Below the pieces are notes generated by a model that searched no databases, was not told the DNA's origin, and was given only the letters and a program-made list of their open reading frames with translations. From positions 62,001 to 126,000 of the forward strand of contig JAEDDH010000003.1 in the NCBI GenBank assembly GCA_016293845.1: 64,000 nucleotides of DNA, written 5' to 3'. Each line of letters starts with the position of its first letter. Position 1 is the first letter of the stretch. Positions 16,696-26,235 of this stretch are shown piece after piece. This DNA is from Bacteroidales bacterium (GTDB lineage Bacteria > Bacteroidota > Bacteroidia > Bacteroidales > UBA3824). Made by a program: the position numbers and the translations under genes.

Positions 16696-18321
16696 TTAAA
16701 ACATATTTTCGATACTTTCGCCTGCCAAATCATTTTGGGTGGTTTGGATTATGGCTTCTTTGAGTTTATCTAATAACTTGGCGTTTTTGCTTGTATAAAT
16801 TGTTACCGATTGTCCTTGACGGTCGATGAAGTAACTAAGGAACTTTTTGCTATTAAGAACCCAAGTCATATAATGACCATACTGAGTAATGCCGTGTCCA
16901 AAGTCTGGACCGAACTCATCGCAGTCGTAGAGGAATTTTTCGTAACAGATATACTCCATATAATCATCTATATACTTGTTAATATCGTTTTCGCTAACGT
17001 TATCAGTAAATTGTAATACTAATCCACAACTCAATATTTTTGCTGATTGATTCTGACCGTTATTCAAATCTCCTTCGCATATATAAAAGTTGAGAATTGT
17101 TTCTACACCATCAATCGCGAACGACCCCGGAGTATACACAGTATTTGATTGATAAGTAGACGATTGCAAATCACCAAGAGATGATAAAGGCTTGTTAAGA
17201 AATTCAGATTTGGCTGTCAACTCTTGAAATACACCATCACGGAAACTCATCAGAGGTAATGATTGTTTTTGTACTTGTTTCGGGGCTACAAACATTGAAT
17301 AATCATCGGGAGTGGCAATATCGTCAAACTGAGGATTAACTTCAAACTTACCCTCCTTATTTATAAGTCCGATTTTGCCATTCAATACTGCCAAAGCAAT
17401 ATTTCCATAAAAATTAGAACCTCCATCAAACTGAGGATTTATTACAATCTTACCTTCTTTGTCGATAAAACCGTATTTGCCATTTTGTTTAATTAAAGCG
17501 AGTGAGTTTTTAAAATCGTAACCTTCTTCAAATTGAGGATTGATAACAATTTTGCCTGTGCGGTCAATATATCCCCATTGTGAACCCTGATAAATACGAC
17601 ACAGACCTTCATTGAAATTACCCGCTTGATCGAATTGTGGATTAATTTCATATTTGCCTTCTTTGTTGATAAATCCCCATTTTTCACCGCTTTGAACTGT
17701 ACACAAACCATCGTGAAACACTCTTGCATTATCAAACTGCGGATTAATAACAATATTGCCTTTCATATCGGCAAAACCAATTTTACCGTTTTGAATAATT
17801 CCTACAAGGCCATCGTCGTTGAGATAAAAAGCACTTTCAAACTGTCGGCTAATAACTGCATTGCCATTAACATCAACATATCCAGATTTTTCGGCATCAG
17901 AAATCAAAGCAATTGAATTAGAAAACAGTCCTGCGTGAACAACTTCATCTGGCAGAGCAAATTTTTGATTTCCCTTAGTGTCAATACAAATAATTTTCCC
18001 GTCCGACTGCATTACCATTGCACCGCCATCATTAAACCTTGTACCGTTTTCGTAAACTGGATTTATAGCAAAAGAACCATCTTTGCTGATATATCCTATT
18101 TTACCATCGGCATTTACCACACGAGCAACATTATCGAAAAAACATTCGGCATTTTGAAATTGAGGATTAATAACAAATACACCTTTATTATTAATGTATC
18201 CCCACTTATCGTTCTGCTTTACGGGAATAAGTTCAAAGTCTTCGGAATTGCCGCCGCCGCAGGAAGCAAAACACAGGCTAACTAATGCGCCTAAAATTAA
18301 TGTGTTACATTTAAATTTCAT
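16696..18321 (-). CDS. WG-repeat lipoprotein
   Basis: A 541-residue lipoprotein: hydrophobic leader with lipobox SLCFASC, so lipid attachment at about Cys20, followed by GGGNSED. Residues 30-350 hold at least eight clear WG (KWG) repeats of about 36-46 residues, each with a core such as KWGYINNKGVFVINPQF, plus one degenerate copy, predicting a beta-propeller or beta-solenoid-like array. The C-terminal 190 residues are a separate mixed alpha/beta domain with no recognised family. WG-repeat proteins are common in Bacteroidota surface and secreted proteins and probably bind ligands or proteins. It is the first gene of a probable two-gene unit. Confidence 0.85.
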   Translation of the reverse strand: MKFKCNTLILGALVSLCFASCGGGNSEDFELIPVKQNDKWGYINNKGVFVINPQFQNAECFFDNVARVVNADGKIGYISKDGSFAINPVYENGTRFNDGGAMVMQSDGKIICIDTKGNQKFALPDEVVHAGLFSNSIALISDAEKSGYVDVNGNAVISRQFESAFYLNDDGLVGIIQNGKIGFADMKGNIVINPQFDNARVFHDGLCTVQSGEKWGFINKEGKYEINPQFDQAGNFNEGLCRIYQGSQWGYIDRTGKIVINPQFEEGYDFKNSLALIKQNGKYGFIDKEGKIVINPQFDGGSNFYGNIALAVLNGKIGLINKEGKFEVNPQFDDIATPDDYSMFVAPKQVQKQSLPLMSFRDGVFQELTAKSEFLNKPLSSLGDLQSSTYQSNTVYTPGSFAIDGVETILNFYICEGDLNNGQNQSAKILSCGLVLQFTDNVSENDINKYIDDYMEYICYEKFLYDCDEFGPDFGHGITQYGHYMTWVLNSKKFLSYFIDRQGQSVTIYTSKNAKLLDKLKEAIIQTTQNDLAGESIENMF

Positions 18322-18365
18322 AATAATCTATTTTTTAAGGTTGATTTTTGCTACAAAAAAAGTAT

Positions 18366-18394
18366 CATACTGCGCCAAAACGCGGCACAGTATG
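18366..18394 (-). terminator. terminator after the small membrane protein gene
   Basis: CATACTG (18366-18372) pairs with CAGTATG (18388-18394), with an inner CGC/GCG, and T7 runs flank both sides, so it can act in both directions. It lies between the minus-strand genes at 18403 and 18321. Confidence 0.6.
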
Positions 18395-18402
18395 ACGTTT
18401 TT

Positions 18403-18663
18403 TTAAAAATCCAACATTTTATAATCGTTGTTGATTTCAATTTCCCAATTTGGGTATGTAGTAAAGAAGTAGGATAGCGTTTTAACGTAATCGCAATTGG
18501 CTATTTCATTTTGAAGAGAGGCAACTTGTGCTTTTACGTTTGAAATAAACACCTCATAATTAGCGGAGTTTGTCTCATAATCTGCTTTGGCTTGGTCGTT
18601 TTTTTTCTTCTTTTTCAAATACTTAATCAGTGATAAAGCAAAACATATCAATGGTACAATCAA
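18403..18663 (-). CDS. small two-helix membrane protein, start uncertain
   Basis: From TTG at 18663 the frame gives 86 residues: one hydrophobic helix, a KKKKK stretch, and a soluble tail (YETNSANYEVFISNVKAQVASLQ) ending YKMLDF. The frame stays open upstream to about 18819 with no ATG, and those codons read convincingly (LSLKEPIILFVVAAFLTCGGLAIYV), a second membrane helix after a proline-rich start. The true protein is therefore probably about 135 residues and its start codon is lost, non-standard, or in another frame. No family is recognised. Confidence 0.5.
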   Translation of the reverse strand: MIVPLICFALSLIKYLKKKKKNDQAKADYETNSANYEVFISNVKAQVASLQNEIANCDYVKTLSYFFTTYPNWEIEINNDYKMLDF

Positions 18664-18943
18664 AACATAAAAACCTGTAACATCACCTTCTTTAACGTAA
18701 ATTGCTAAGCCACCACAAGTTAAAAATGCAGCAACTACAAATAATATTATTGGCTCTTTTAAACTGAGTTTTGTAGATGGAATTAACGGTGGTGGAGTTT
18801 CTTTGGTACAAATATATACCTATTCGCAAATATACGGTATTTTAAGGAATAGTGAATAGATTTTTGAGACTTTTTTTGCTTTATGATTCGATTTCTCAAA
18901 AAAAAATATTATAATTGCAGTATAATTAATTAAAGATATAAGA

Positions 18944-19216
18944 ATAACCACGTTACAACTACGAGCAGAACTGCTCAACGAAATTAACCCCATCTTCGAT
19001 GATGATTCGCTTATGCGCGAGGTTAATGACTTTGTTAGAGGTCTTACGCTAAAAAAGCGCAAAGAAAAGGTAGAAACCATCGACATTCAACACAATACCG
19101 ACGCATACATTTTATCAGGTCTAAGTCAGTCGTTTAAAGAATTCAAGGAGTACAAAGAAGGCAAACGACAATTGAAAACTGCTGACGAGTTTTTAAAAGA
19201 ACTTGACGAAGTATGA
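18944..19216 (+). pseudogene. antitoxin relic with lost start codon
   Basis: The reading frame begins ITTLQLRAELLNEINPIFDDDSLMREVNDFVRGL, the pattern of a common Bacteroidota antitoxin family that normally starts M-T-T-x-Q-L-R-A-E-L. Here the first codon is ATA at 18944 instead of ATG. An internal ATG at 19013 would drop 23 N-terminal residues. The rest (KRQLKTADEFLKELDEV at the end) is intact to the stop at 19216. The toxin partner downstream is clearly broken, so I call this a relic, though translation from ATA or from 19013 is not excluded. Confidence 0.6.
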
Positions 19217-19252
19217 CTAACATAATAGAAATAATAATACAGATTCGTTTGA

Positions 19253-19441
19253 ATTAGATTGGCAATTTCGTCAAAAGGCAAAGGATAGAGTGGTGGCGCA
19301 AGAGTAATAGCACATACCGATGTCGTATTAGAAATGATGTCAGGAATAATAACTTTGCTATACATCTACGATAAATCGGAACAATCAACCATTAGCGATA
19401 AAGATATTCAAAAACTACTTAAAGCGGCAGGACTAAACTAA
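19253..19441 (+). pseudogene. RelE/HigB-like toxin remnant
   Basis: One frame reads IRLAISSKGKG, a TAG stop at 19286-19288, then SGGARVIAHTDVVLEMM and LLYIYDKSEQSTISDKDIQKLLKAAGLN. This matches the C-terminal half of RelE/HigB-type mRNA interferases, where GKGKSGGARVI and a terminal YDKSE..I...E are typical. The N-terminal half is absent and a TGA precedes the remnant at 19250. With the antitoxin relic before it, this is a dead toxin-antitoxin module. Confidence 0.65.
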
Positions 19442-19455
19442 AACTCATCCTAAAT

Positions 19456-20160
19456 CTAACCCCAATTAAACGGAATGGCATAATTTAATGTGAGGATTCC
19501 GTGTTTGGTGGTGAAGCCTTGGTAGGGTTTGGTGCCGTTGGGAGCGGTGAAATCCTGATTAAAATAATTGAAGTTATCGTGCTCGTAACGTATCGTAAAA
19601 TCAATATAGCGACCAGCTGAAACTCCTATGCCATAAATACCCGTAAAACCATTGTTGTAACATTTTCGGTTGCGATATTCTCCATTGCCAGCAAAGGTAA
19701 AATTCCGCCTTGCGCCAATTTCAAGAACCAAAGGAAAATATCCGCCAAAATAAAACGACATACAAACCTCTGGCGAAAACGAATGACGTTTAAAGTTTAT
19801 ATAAGAACTGTTTCGAGGGAGAAGCGCATACCATCCTTGCTTTTCGTAATTGAGCGTAAACGACACGGTAAAAAGGGCCGTGGCTTAAAAAATAATAAAA
19901 CCCGCAGAAAAATTTCTCATCTTCCAATCCCCAAATTTTATATCCGCAGCACCCTCTGGTGTGTAGATTTTTTGGATAACGTTAAATTTTGGTATTATGA
20001 GCATAAAATTATAAAATTCCAAATATCCAGAAACAGGTGCAGCAACCATTCCTATAGGCGAATTTGTGGTAGAAATCACAGATGTAAAATGAAACTCCTG
20101 AGCAAAAATAATGCTAACCAACAGAAACACAGAATATAATATCAAAATAGCACGTTTCAT
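19456..20160 (-). pseudogene. outer-membrane beta-barrel protein gene with internal stop
   Basis: The start at 20160 gives a signal peptide (MKRAILILYSVFLLVSIIFAQ) and then short amphipathic strands. After SAGFIIF an in-frame TAA (19885-19887) interrupts the frame, which continues without shift as ATALFTVSFTLNY and on through aromatic beta-strands (FGGYFPLVLEIGARRNF, YIDFTIRYEHDNF) to the stop at 19456. Total length would be 234 codons, normal for a small porin-like barrel. One substitution explains the break. Function unknown. It lies 7 bases after the end of hflX. Confidence 0.65.
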
Positions 20161-20167
20161 ATTTCGC

Positions 20168-21391
20168 TCATTCTTCGGTATCGTAATCGCCATAGAGCAA
20201 ATCATCGTAGGGATAACGCTCGGTGTGAATGCGGCGGGCTTCTACGTAAACACGCTCTTTTAGCAATTCAAAATTATCCTTGGTTTTGGCTGATACAAAG
20301 ATACATTCGGCATCTTTGGAATATTTCATACGGATATAATCCTGCATTTCGGCAAGAGGATAGTTTGCCAAAGTTTTTTCGGTGAGGTCGTCGGCATCTT
20401 TGGCTATGTAGTTGTAATTGTCGCACTTATTGAAAACCAGGAACTTGAATTTTTTATCAGTGCAAATATGATCGAGAGTTTCGTTAACGGTTTGCAATTG
20501 TTCCTCAAAATTTGGATGAGATATATCGCAGACAATCAATAGGATATCAGCCTCGCGAACTTCGTCTAAGGTGCTCTTAAATGATTCTAAAAGGTTTTTG
20601 GGGAGTTTGCGGATAAAACCCACAGTGTCGCCAAGTAGAAACGGCAGATTTTTTACCACAACCTTGCGCACGGTGGTGTCGAGCGTGGCAAAAAGTTTGT
20701 TTGCGGCAAGCACGTCGCTCTTAGCCCAAAGGTTCATAAGAGTGGATTTGCCCACGTTGGTATAGCCCACAAGAGCCACACGGACAAGTTTTCCGCGGTT
20801 TTGACGCTGCACATTCTTTTGGTTGTCGATTTTGCGGAGTTCCTCTTTGAGGCGTGTAATGCGGTCGCGGACAATACGGCGGTCGGTTTCGATCTCTTTT
20901 TCACCTGGACCACGCATTCCGATACCACCCTTCTGACGTTCAAGGTGTGTCCACATACCAGCAAGACGCGGCAGAAGATATTGATATTGAGCAAGTTCTA
21001 CCTGAGTTTTTGAATGAGCAGTTTTGGCGTGTTTGGCAAAAATATCGAGAATAAGGTTGGCGCGGTCGATAATCTTGCATTTAAGTATCTGCGAGATATT
21101 TTTGTACTGTGCGGGCGAAAGTTCGTCGTCGAAAATAGCGGCATCAATCTCGTTAGCCTCAATATAGTCGGCAATCTCCTTCATCTTGCCCTCGCCCAAG
21201 TAGATACGAGGATTTGGGTATTCAACCGACTGCGTAAAACGGCGGACGCAAACCACCTCGGCAGTTTTGGCAAGGAATTCAAGTTCGTCTAAATATTCTG
21301 CGGATTTTTGGGGCGTAATTTTCTGAGTGATAACGCCAATCATAACAGCACGCTCTTGCGGTTTTTCGGTAATATATTCGTGGTTACTCAT
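20168..21391 (-). CDS. hflX: ribosome-associated GTPase HflX
   Basis: A 407-residue GTPase with the HflX N-terminal domain (GEGKMKEIADYI near 66 and the GGIGMRGPGEKEIETDRR linker near 155-170) followed by the G domain: G1 GYTNVGKST near 210, G3 DTVGF, and G4 NKCD. HflX binds the 50S subunit and splits stalled or stressed ribosomes. Its start codon overlaps the stop of the upstream S41 protease gene by 4 bases (ATGA), so the two are translationally coupled. Confidence 0.95.
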   Translation of the reverse strand: MSNHEYITEKPQERAVMIGVITQKITPQKSAEYLDELEFLAKTAEVVCVRRFTQSVEYPNPRIYLGEGKMKEIADYIEANEIDAAIFDDELSPAQYKNISQILKCKIIDRANLILDIFAKHAKTAHSKTQVELAQYQYLLPRLAGMWTHLERQKGGIGMRGPGEKEIETDRRIVRDRITRLKEELRKIDNQKNVQRQNRGKLVRVALVGYTNVGKSTLMNLWAKSDVLAANKLFATLDTTVRKVVVKNLPFLLGDTVGFIRKLPKNLLESFKSTLDEVREADILLIVCDISHPNFEEQLQTVNETLDHICTDKKFKFLVFNKCDNYNYIAKDADDLTEKTLANYPLAEMQDYIRMKYSKDAECIFVSAKTKDNFELLKERVYVEARRIHTERYPYDDLLYGDYDTEE

Positions 21392-22980
21392 TGTATTTGA
21401 AGTGTGTCGGGTTTAAAATAATTAAGTGCGGCGGAAATATCCGTATCGTACACATTTTTAGTAATATACATATCACATTCGCGATTCCACATAGAGTAAA
21501 TGTAGGCGCGAATAGAATTTTCAATTTTTTCGGTATAAGGCTGAAAATCCTTATCAGTCAGGGTCATACCACTATACTGCGCGTATGCGGCAAACTTGGT
21601 AAGCAAATCGTGTTGAGCAAAAATGGCAACCAACATAGATTCGCAAGTGATGGTATCGTTGTAAAAACGATTGAATTGAGCAGCGGCAAATCTACCTGTA
21701 ATATTCTCAGATTCAATATTATAAACCACACCCGAAACATTATCAGGATTAATTGGCACAAACACGTCGGGCATAATTCCACCACCGCCGTAAACGGTTT
21801 TGCCACCGGGAGTTGTGAATTTGAGACTATCGGCAAAGGAAATAGCATCGGCACTGTCGAGTTCGCCATTTTTTGCACGATTTTTCATATCGTTTTTGTA
21901 ATCGACGTAAGGTTTTTGAATACAGCGACCTGTGGGAGTATGGTAACGCGCTATGGTAATGCGAATTACAGAACCGTCGGATAGTTCCACCGGCTCTTGA
22001 ACAAGACCCTTGCCGTATGTTCGGCGACCTACCACAGCGGCGCGGTCGTTATCCTGAAAAGCACCAGAAAGAATTTCGGATGCAGAGGCAGAATACGAAT
22101 CCACGACTATCACTAAATTGATATCTTGCATAGTTCCAGAACCGTCGGCATTGTATTCGTTGAGAATTCCGTTGTGATTTTGGGTGTAAACAATCTTTTG
22201 TCCATCTTTTAGAAACTCGTTTGCAATCTTTACAGCGGTACGAATATAGCCGCCTGAATTACTTCTTAGGTCGATAACTAAATTCTTCATACCTAAACGT
22301 TTAAGCGAATCTATTTTAACCATCAGTTCATCATAAGTATTGGCAGCAAACGACGAAATAGCTACGTAAGCCGTAGCCGAATCTGCCATATAACCTCCGT
22401 GTACGCTGTAAAGAGGTATATCATTGCGAGTTACATTAAAATACAACAACGAATCCACAGTACTACGCAAAACTCCAATCTTTACGCTTGTTCCTTTTTC
22501 GCCTTTTAGATTATTGGAAATCAAGTTTTTAACAGAAGGCACTCCGGCATATAAAGAATCATTTACCGAAATAAGTTTGTCGCCCGGAATCACGCCAGCA
22601 GTTTGCGCCGGTCCACCATAAACCACGTTGGTAACAATTGCAGTATCGTTAAAAACAGCGTATTCGATGCCCACGCCGCAAAAATGTCCTACAAGATGTT
22701 GCTCGCTCTCGGTGCGTTTATTGGCTGGAACGTAAGTGCTATGAGGGTCTAACAAACTGAGAATCTGAGGAATAATCTTTTCAGAAATATAATCGATATT
22801 AACCTCGTCAACATATTTTTTGTCTACAAGATTAACCACCGACTGAATTTTGCTAACCCTACCGTTGAAAAACGAGAAACTAAAATCACTTCCTTCCGAA
22901 CGGAAAAGATATCGTCCCGCGAGCAAGCCAGTTAAAAAAATGGCGAAAACAATAAAAGGAGTATATTTGTTATTGTTCAT
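21388..22980 (-). CDS. S41 family C-terminal processing peptidase
   Basis: A 530-residue periplasmic protease. An N-terminal membrane segment (TPFIVFAIFLTGLLAGRYLF) precedes the CtpA-type layout: a PDZ domain (GVGIEYAVFNDTAIVTNVVYGGPAQTAGVIPGDKLISVND, about residues 100-145) and the S41 core with LVIDLRSNSGGYIRTAVKIANEFL, then VVDSYSASASEILSGAF, where the catalytic Ser lies in SASASEI and the Lys in GRRTYGKGLVQ. The start at 22980 (MNNNKYTPF) is chosen over the upstream frame because it gives the normal signal anchor. It overlaps the dCMP deaminase gene by 11 bases. Confidence 0.92.
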   Translation of the reverse strand: MNNNKYTPFIVFAIFLTGLLAGRYLFRSEGSDFSFSFFNGRVSKIQSVVNLVDKKYVDEVNIDYISEKIIPQILSLLDPHSTYVPANKRTESEQHLVGHFCGVGIEYAVFNDTAIVTNVVYGGPAQTAGVIPGDKLISVNDSLYAGVPSVKNLISNNLKGEKGTSVKIGVLRSTVDSLLYFNVTRNDIPLYSVHGGYMADSATAYVAISSFAANTYDELMVKIDSLKRLGMKNLVIDLRSNSGGYIRTAVKIANEFLKDGQKIVYTQNHNGILNEYNADGSGTMQDINLVIVVDSYSASASEILSGAFQDNDRAAVVGRRTYGKGLVQEPVELSDGSVIRITIARYHTPTGRCIQKPYVDYKNDMKNRAKNGELDSADAISFADSLKFTTPGGKTVYGGGGIMPDVFVPINPDNVSGVVYNIESENITGRFAAAQFNRFYNDTITCESMLVAIFAQHDLLTKFAAYAQYSGMTLTDKDFQPYTEKIENSIRAYIYSMWNRECDMYITKNVYDTDISAALNYFKPDTLQIQ

Positions 22981-23416
22981 ATTCAGGGTGATCGGGGTCA
23001 ATAAAAACAGTATCGATTCCAGCGCGAGCCAAAAGTTTGAGTCCGTCTTCAAGACGGTATTTCTCGCTGTAAACCACACGCTTAATACCGCTTTGGATAA
23101 TAAGTTTTGAGCACTCTAAGCACGGCGAGGCGGTAACGTAGAGAGTAGCGTTGAGACTATTGTTGTTGCTTTTTGCCACCTTGGTAATGGCATTTGCCTC
23201 AGCGTGAAGCACATACGGCTTTGTTGTACCGTCATCGAGTTCGCATACATTCTCAAATCCCGACGGAGTGCCATTGTAGCCGTCGGAAATAATCATTTTG
23301 TCTTTTACAATTAACGCGCCCACCTTGCGACGCTCACAGTAAGAATTTTCTGCCCAAATACGCGCCATACGCAGGTAGCGGCAGTCGAGAAGATATTGTT
23401 TGTTGTTGGTATCCAT
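22970..23416 (-). CDS. dCMP deaminase (ComEB-like)
   Basis: A 148-residue zinc deaminase with HAEANAI (zinc ligand His and catalytic Glu) and PCLECSKLII (two zinc-binding Cys), in the order and spacing of deoxycytidylate deaminases. The reaction converts dCMP to dUMP, feeding thymidylate synthesis. The start at 23416 (MDTNNKQYLLDCRYL) fits the family N-terminus; the longer open frame runs back into the OmpA gene. It is 4 bases downstream of that gene. Confidence 0.88.
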   Translation of the reverse strand: MDTNNKQYLLDCRYLRMARIWAENSYCERRKVGALIVKDKMIISDGYNGTPSGFENVCELDDGTTKPYVLHAEANAITKVAKSNNNSLNATLYVTASPCLECSKLIIQSGIKRVVYSEKYRLEDGLKLLARAGIDTVFIDPDHPEYEQ

Positions 23417-23420
23417 AATG

Positions 23421-24278
23421 TTAATAGCCCGGATTAATAAAAACTTCGGTTCTACGGTTTTTCTTTTTGTTGGCGTCGTTGGTATTGGTAGCAAGCGGAC
23501 TATACATTCCTTTGCATGATGCAGTGTAAGCCGAGCCGGGGAGTGTGCTATTTTCGGCAAAAGCGGTAACTGTGGCGGCTGCTTTGCGTGCGCTTTGGTC
23601 TAACAGACTCTTAGCCTGACCGTTGCTGTCGGTGTGCGAAACCACTGTAACGGTGCAGTTTTCGGTAGACGAAAGCAATGTAGAAAGTTTCTTTATCACT
23701 GCTAAACCTTTGGTAGAAAGTTCGTTAGTACCTGTTTTAAACAAAAAATCATTACTAAAAGTAATAAGAATAACGCCAGCCTTGATTTCGGCGTAAGCCT
23801 CCGATTGGTTGAGACCTTCGAGAGCACGTTTTGAAGTGGTAAGGTAATTATCCAACTTGCGCATCTTGGTATCAGAAATATTACGTACGCTATCTTGACT
23901 AACGGCTTGAATATTAAGAATATTCATAAGGCTATCTACTGCACGGCTTTTGGTTGCAAGTTTGTCGCGTTCAGCCTTATAATCGTTGATAGTTTGCACA
24001 AGATTTTGATTTAGAGAGGCTTTGTCGGCGGTTAACTGATTGTTGGCACGGTTGAGACTATCCAATCGCAAATCTTTGGCAGAATTACTGTTTTTCAGAT
24101 AGTTAGTATTAGAATTAAACCCCGCAACAGTTTTATCAAAAACCTTGTTGAGCGAATCGAGCGAGTATTTGCCACGAGCAACCGCCTCTTGGTATTTTTT
24201 CTTGCTTACACACGACGGCATAATCATCAACGCCGCCGAAAGTGCTATAAATGAAGATATTAATATACGTTTCATCAA
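23421..24278 (-). CDS. OmpA-family lipoprotein
   Basis: A 285-residue protein with a lipobox-type leader (SAALMIMPSC, lipid Cys near residue 23). A long coiled coil spans about residues 30-150 (SLDSLNKVFDKTVAGF, LDSLNRANNQLTADKASLNQ), then an OmpA C-terminal-like peptidoglycan-binding domain: LFKTGTNELSTKGLAVIKKLSTLL, VVSHTDSNGQ, and the terminal NRRTEVFINP. It probably tethers the outer membrane to peptidoglycan. Two adjacent ATG codons start the frame; either could be used. Confidence 0.85.
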   Translation of the reverse strand: MMKRILISSFIALSAALMIMPSCVSKKKYQEAVARGKYSLDSLNKVFDKTVAGFNSNTNYLKNSNSAKDLRLDSLNRANNQLTADKASLNQNLVQTINDYKAERDKLATKSRAVDSLMNILNIQAVSQDSVRNISDTKMRKLDNYLTTSKRALEGLNQSEAYAEIKAGVILITFSNDFLFKTGTNELSTKGLAVIKKLSTLLSSTENCTVTVVSHTDSNGQAKSLLDQSARKAAATVTAFAENSTLPGSAYTASCKGMYSPLATNTNDANKKKNRRTEVFINPGY

Positions 24279-24417
24279 TTTTATAATTATGTTTTAATTC
24301 TCAAAATTACGCATTTTGCACGACAAAACATACACTGTAAACATTTTTTAACAAAATATTTTTTCGGTAATACGCCGCAAATAGTTAATTTTGGGGTATA
24401 ATTAAAAAAGTGAAAAG

Positions 24418-25512
24418 ATGAAAAAATTCAGATTAATACTATGCGCAGCACTGATGCTACTAAGTATCAATGCATTGCCACAAACTATAATAGAAGGCTT
24501 AGTAAAAGACGCAAAATCGGGCGAGGCAATTCCCTTTGTAAATATCGCTCTCGTGGGCGAAACCATAGGCACCATCAGCGACGAAAACGGCGAATTTAAA
24601 CTTTCGATTGCCAACACCGCAATAGGCAAGAATCTAACATTTTCGTCGGTAGGTTACACTGCCAAAATATTAAAAATTAGCGATTTAGTTAACCAACGAA
24701 ACGAAATTTCACTCGACCCTGCCGACATCAAAATTGAAGAAGTGGTGATCACCGACAAAAGCGAGGCTGGCAAAAAAATACTCCGCAGCGCATTACAAAA
24801 GTTAGAAACCAATTTTATTCATCAACCTTACAGTTACTTAGGCACTTACACCAGTACAGTAAAAAAAGGTTCAAAAGAAAACGTTACCACAATGCGTTTT
24901 ACAGCATACGACAGCGAGGGATACGTCAACAATCCCGTGCAAACTGCGTATCAGGCTCTAAATTACAAGATTACACAATGCGACCGCAATTTTAAGGTAA
25001 ACGATTACGACGGCGGCACTATCCGTTTCGACATTGCAAATGGCTTTGACGTAATGCGTTACAAACTAAATTTTATCAACGAAGAGCATTTTTCAGATTT
25101 TGACTACCGCATAAAGCAAGACGGCGGCGATGCCAATACAGCATTAATTGAGTTCACTTGCAACAATCTTAACCTGCTGAGTACAGGCGCATTAAACCCG
25201 AAAAAATATACAGGCACAATACTCGTAGACAAAACCACATTCGACGTAAAATCTTGCTCTTACACCTTAATAGTTAGCAACTTTACGCCACACTCATTGT
25301 CGATGGAATCTGCCGAGCCAAACAATGCCGAAATCACCGCAACCGTTGAGTATCAAAAAAATAACAATTATACATCGCTCAAAGCCGTTACCTCGCAAAT
25401 CAAAGTAAATCAGGGCGGCAACGAAACCGTCTACACCGACAAAATCAACGTTGAAAGCGCCAACTACAAAATTCCAACCAAGGTAAACGGCAAAGTTTTT
25501 TATGTTAGATAA
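24418..25512 (+). CDS. secreted carboxypeptidase-regulatory-like domain protein
   Basis: A 364-residue exported protein. The signal peptide covers about residues 1-22 (LILCAALMLLSINALPQ). Residues 23-95 form a CarboxypepD_reg-like beta-sandwich (IIEGLVKDAKSGEAIPFVNIALVGETIGTISDENGEFKLSI...LTFSSVGYTAKI), as in the N-termini of SusC/TonB receptors, but no plug or barrel follows. The remaining 250 residues are an all-beta domain of unknown role. A TAATTTTG -7 box sits just upstream in the divergent intergenic region. Likely periplasmic or at the outer membrane. Confidence 0.75.
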   Translation: MKKFRLILCAALMLLSINALPQTIIEGLVKDAKSGEAIPFVNIALVGETIGTISDENGEFKLSIANTAIGKNLTFSSVGYTAKILKISDLVNQRNEISLDPADIKIEEVVITDKSEAGKKILRSALQKLETNFIHQPYSYLGTYTSTVKKGSKENVTTMRFTAYDSEGYVNNPVQTAYQALNYKITQCDRNFKVNDYDGGTIRFDIANGFDVMRYKLNFINEEHFSDFDYRIKQDGGDANTALIEFTCNNLNLLSTGALNPKKYTGTILVDKTTFDVKSCSYTLIVSNFTPHSLSMESAEPNNAEITATVEYQKNNNYTSLKAVTSQIKVNQGGNETVYTDKINVESANYKIPTKVNGKVFYVR

Positions 25513-25554
25513 GATTTTTTGAGTAATTTTGCAGAAAATAAATAGGTAACCGAA

Positions 25555-26178
25555 ATGTCAAAAATAGAGAAATCGTTTGCAGAAAAACTCCGCATCCGCC
25601 ACGCCTACAACAAGCGCACAGGCCTTTACAAATTTATGGCGCAGATAGTGGTTAAACTTTTAGTAATAATTGCAATAATAGTGGGTATTGTATTATTGCT
25701 CAATCATTTCTTCAATCTGTCACAAATTATCGAAGACTATATTTTTAGTCACGATACGCCGGGCGTGCTCACGCTATTTCTTATTTCTGAAACGGTGCTT
25801 GGATGGATTCCGCCCGACCTATTTATTATGTGGAGCGACAAGTTTAACGCACCGCTTCTGTGGCTCACAATTCTTGGCACAATATCGTATGTAGGTGGAA
25901 TTAACGCCTATTTTATCGGCAAGATAGCATTAAAATTTCCCCGTTTTCGCCATTGGCTCGAAAACCGCAACGCCGTGTTTTTTGAGCGCATACGCAAATG
26001 GGGCGGCATAATAATAATCCTTGCCGCACTATTTCCGCTGCCCTTTGCCACCACCACCTTAGCAGCCGGAATGGTAAAATATCCTCTAAAACAAACACTT
26101 ATCTTCGGTTTGTCGAGGTATATAAGATTTTACCTCTATGGGGCTATGATATTTTTTGGAATGGAGCAGTTGTTGTAG
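25555..26178 (+). CDS. VTT/DedA-like membrane protein
   Basis: A 207-residue protein with a basic N-terminus, a strong first helix (VVKLLVIIAIIVGIVLLLNHFF), a re-entrant segment ending in SETVLGWIPPDLFIMW, further helices, and the conserved FPLPFATTTLAAGMVKYPLKQ segment. This fits the SNARE-associated/VTT family (YqaA-like), whose DedA relatives move lipids across the membrane. Preceded by TAATTTTG at 25524-25531. Its substrate is not known. Confidence 0.75.
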   Translation: MSKIEKSFAEKLRIRHAYNKRTGLYKFMAQIVVKLLVIIAIIVGIVLLLNHFFNLSQIIEDYIFSHDTPGVLTLFLISETVLGWIPPDLFIMWSDKFNAPLLWLTILGTISYVGGINAYFIGKIALKFPRFRHWLENRNAVFFERIRKWGGIIIILAALFPLPFATTTLAAGMVKYPLKQTLIFGLSRYIRFYLYGAMIFFGMEQLL

Positions 26179-26195
26179 ATCATCCATATTCTTTT

Positions 26196-26235
26196 AACCC
26201 TGCACATTAACGACTTCGCCGTAATGTACAGGGTT
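26196..26235. terminator. hairpin after the VTT gene
   Basis: AACCCTGCACATTAACG (26196-26212) pairs imperfectly with CCGTAATGTACAGGGTT (26219-26235) around a short loop. It follows the VTT stop codon by 18 bases. The downstream bases are A-rich rather than T-rich, so termination is less certain than the fold. Confidence 0.5.
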
